Program-made: the position numbers and the translations under genes
Assembly (NCBI GenBank): GCA_012744475.1
Contig: JAAYBV010000003.1
Coordinates: 1 to 64,000 of the forward strand
Length of the DNA stretch: 64,000 nucleotides
DNA from: Phycisphaerae bacterium
GTDB taxonomy: Bacteria > Planctomycetota > Phycisphaerae > Sedimentisphaerales > Anaerobacaceae
Direction: 5' to 3'
The notes under the pieces: generated by a model
What the model was told of the DNA's origin: nothing
The model's input: only the letters and a program-made list of their open reading frames with translations
Database searches by the model: none
In this document: positions 63,076-64,000 of the stretch, piece by piece
How positions within the stretch are numbered: position 1 is the stretch's first letter
Layout of the letters: every line of letters starts with the position of its first letter

Positions 63076-64000
63076 AGATTCGGGTCCTTCACATAATCGA
63101 TCATTTGGGCTATGGCGGTGCGCCGTTCGTGGTGAAGAACCTCGTCGAGCGAATGCCGGCCGATCAGGTCCAGAGCTATGTGTGCGCCCTTCGCCCCAAC
63201 CTCAGACCGCTGCCCATCGATGCAACAACCATTACTCTGGAGTCCGCCAAGTACAGCCTTGCCGCCATGCGATCCGTTCCGAAGCTCTGCGAAGAGCATC
63301 GAATCGACATCGTGCATGCCCATCTCCAGAAGGCAGTCATTGTTGCTCTGCTGGCTCGTCCGCGATTCACGGCGAGTCTTGTCCTGCACGAGCACGGGCC
63401 GGTCTTCCGGGGCGGCAGTGGTTGTGTCTATCGATGGACCCTCAGGCGATTTGGTTCGCGGGCCGATGCGATCATTGCCAATTCCCAGGCGGCAGCGGTC
63501 GCCATTCGGCAGACGATAAGCGATCCCCATCTTCCTGTCGTCGTTGTCGCCAACTTCATTGACCTTGAACGATTCGATCCGGATCACTACGACCGTAAGG
63601 CCGTCAGGGAGTTGCTCGGACTGACGGAGGAACGATTCGTCGTGGGCTTCGTCGGCCGACTCGACCGGGCCAAAGGGGCGGACTTGCTCGTAGATGCTGC
63701 CGCGAGGCTGCCACGGGACGAGAGGTCCTGGTGCATCTACCTGCTGGGTGACGGCCCGGAGAAGGCGCCCCTTGCGAAGCGCATCCGGCGGCTCGGGCTC
63801 GAACGGATCGTTGTCCTGGCCGGCTTGCACGAGAATACCGCGAGGGTCATGCGGGCCTTCGACCTTGCCGTGGTCCCCAGCCGCCGGGAGGCGTTTGGCA
63901 TCGCGGCCTTGGAGTTGATGCGGATGCGAGTACCCGTCATCGTGTCGCCCGTGGGAGGGTTGCCTGAGCTTGTCCGAGACGGCGAGACGGGAATCGTCCT
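63072..64000 (+). CDS. Family 4 glycosyltransferase, truncated by the window end
   Basis: A 309-codon fragment beginning at the ATGA overlap with the preceding GT4 gene. MKIRVLHIIDHLGYGGAPF is the usual start; VVVVANFIDLERFDPDHYD, VVGFVGRLDRAKGADLLVDA and SRREAFGIAALELMRMRVPV place it in GT4, with the E-x7-E motif intact. The reading frame is still open at 64000; perhaps 60-80 codons are missing. Coupled translation with the upstream gene suggests the two act on the same glycan. Confidence 0.88.
   Translation, partial: MKIRVLHIIDHLGYGGAPFVVKNLVERMPADQVQSYVCALRPNLRPLPIDATTITLESAKYSLAAMRSVPKLCEEHRIDIVHAHLQKAVIVALLARPRFTASLVLHEHGPVFRGGSGCVYRWTLRRFGSRADAIIANSQAAAVAIRQTISDPHLPVVVVANFIDLERFDPDHYDRKAVRELLGLTEERFVVGFVGRLDRAKGADLLVDAAARLPRDERSWCIYLLGDGPEKAPLAKRIRRLGLERIVVLAGLHENTARVMRAFDLAVVPSRREAFGIAALELMRMRVPVIVSPVGGLPELVRDGETGIV

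Overview
The window is 64 kb of GC-rich bacterial chromosome. Its gene content points to the Planctomycetota, most likely a Phycisphaerae-type lineage. The evidence is an H-X9-DG-like pseudopilin, a Tat-exported sulfatase, two secreted GH116/DUF608 glucosidases, a secreted GH172/DUF2961 protein, a membrane Ser/Thr kinase with a TM2 domain, an ECF sigma factor with a C-terminal Cys-rich extension of a kind found in planctomycetes, and an LptF/LptG pair implying an outer membrane. This placement is inferred from gene content; no rRNA or tRNA gene was found.

Layout. 1-3.2 kb is an accessory patch: a DUF3795 protein, a two-gene cassette of visibly lower GC (a winged-helix-like protein plus a winged-helix/HEPN fusion with an R-N-x3-H motif), and a converging iron-sulfur flavoprotein. 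3.7-11.8 kb is a signalling block: a membrane-anchored coiled-coil protein, an FHA protein, the TM2 kinase, a membrane protein and the ECF sigma factor. 11.9-14.6 kb is a rifampicin-phosphotransferase/PEP-synthase-like enzyme whose 3' end overlaps hisF. 14.5-22.3 kb carries hisHF, glmS, a pseudopilin, a GH116 enzyme and dapB. 22.3-29.1 kb is a translation/transcription cluster: a structured leader RNA with an intrinsic terminator, then nusA-infB-rbfA, a degenerate HhH-GPD protein and hisG. 29.2-33.6 kb holds a SurA-like lipoprotein and lptF/lptG. 33.6-37.8 kb holds thiC under a TPP riboswitch, and a sulfatase with an MBL-fold protein. 37.8-47.4 kb is a run of secreted proteins: an unknown 586-aa protein, GH116, GH172 fusion and a thioredoxin-fold protein. 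47.6-53.9 kb is trpEGDFBA (no trpC) preceded by a leader peptide with three consecutive Trp codons and an attenuator. 53.9-55.2 kb carries ispD and cobO. 55.4-57.8 kb is a secreted beta-helix protein. 58-64 kb is a polysaccharide or glycolipid assembly cluster (GT2, GT39-like, methyltransferase, two GT4), cut by the window end.

Regulation can be read unusually well. Several sigma70-type promoters with a TTG-containing -35 box and mostly 17-bp spacing are visible, and two (hisH, cobO) place the predicted start site on the ATG, suggesting leaderless mRNAs. Three regulatory RNAs stand out: the TPP riboswitch of thiC, the trp attenuator, and an unrecognised structured RNA of about 320 nt in front of nusA. 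Several dispersed palindromic repeats sit at gene ends.

The best candidates for undescribed biology are the winged-helix/HEPN cassette and the nusA leader RNA, followed by the near-leaderless trp attenuator.
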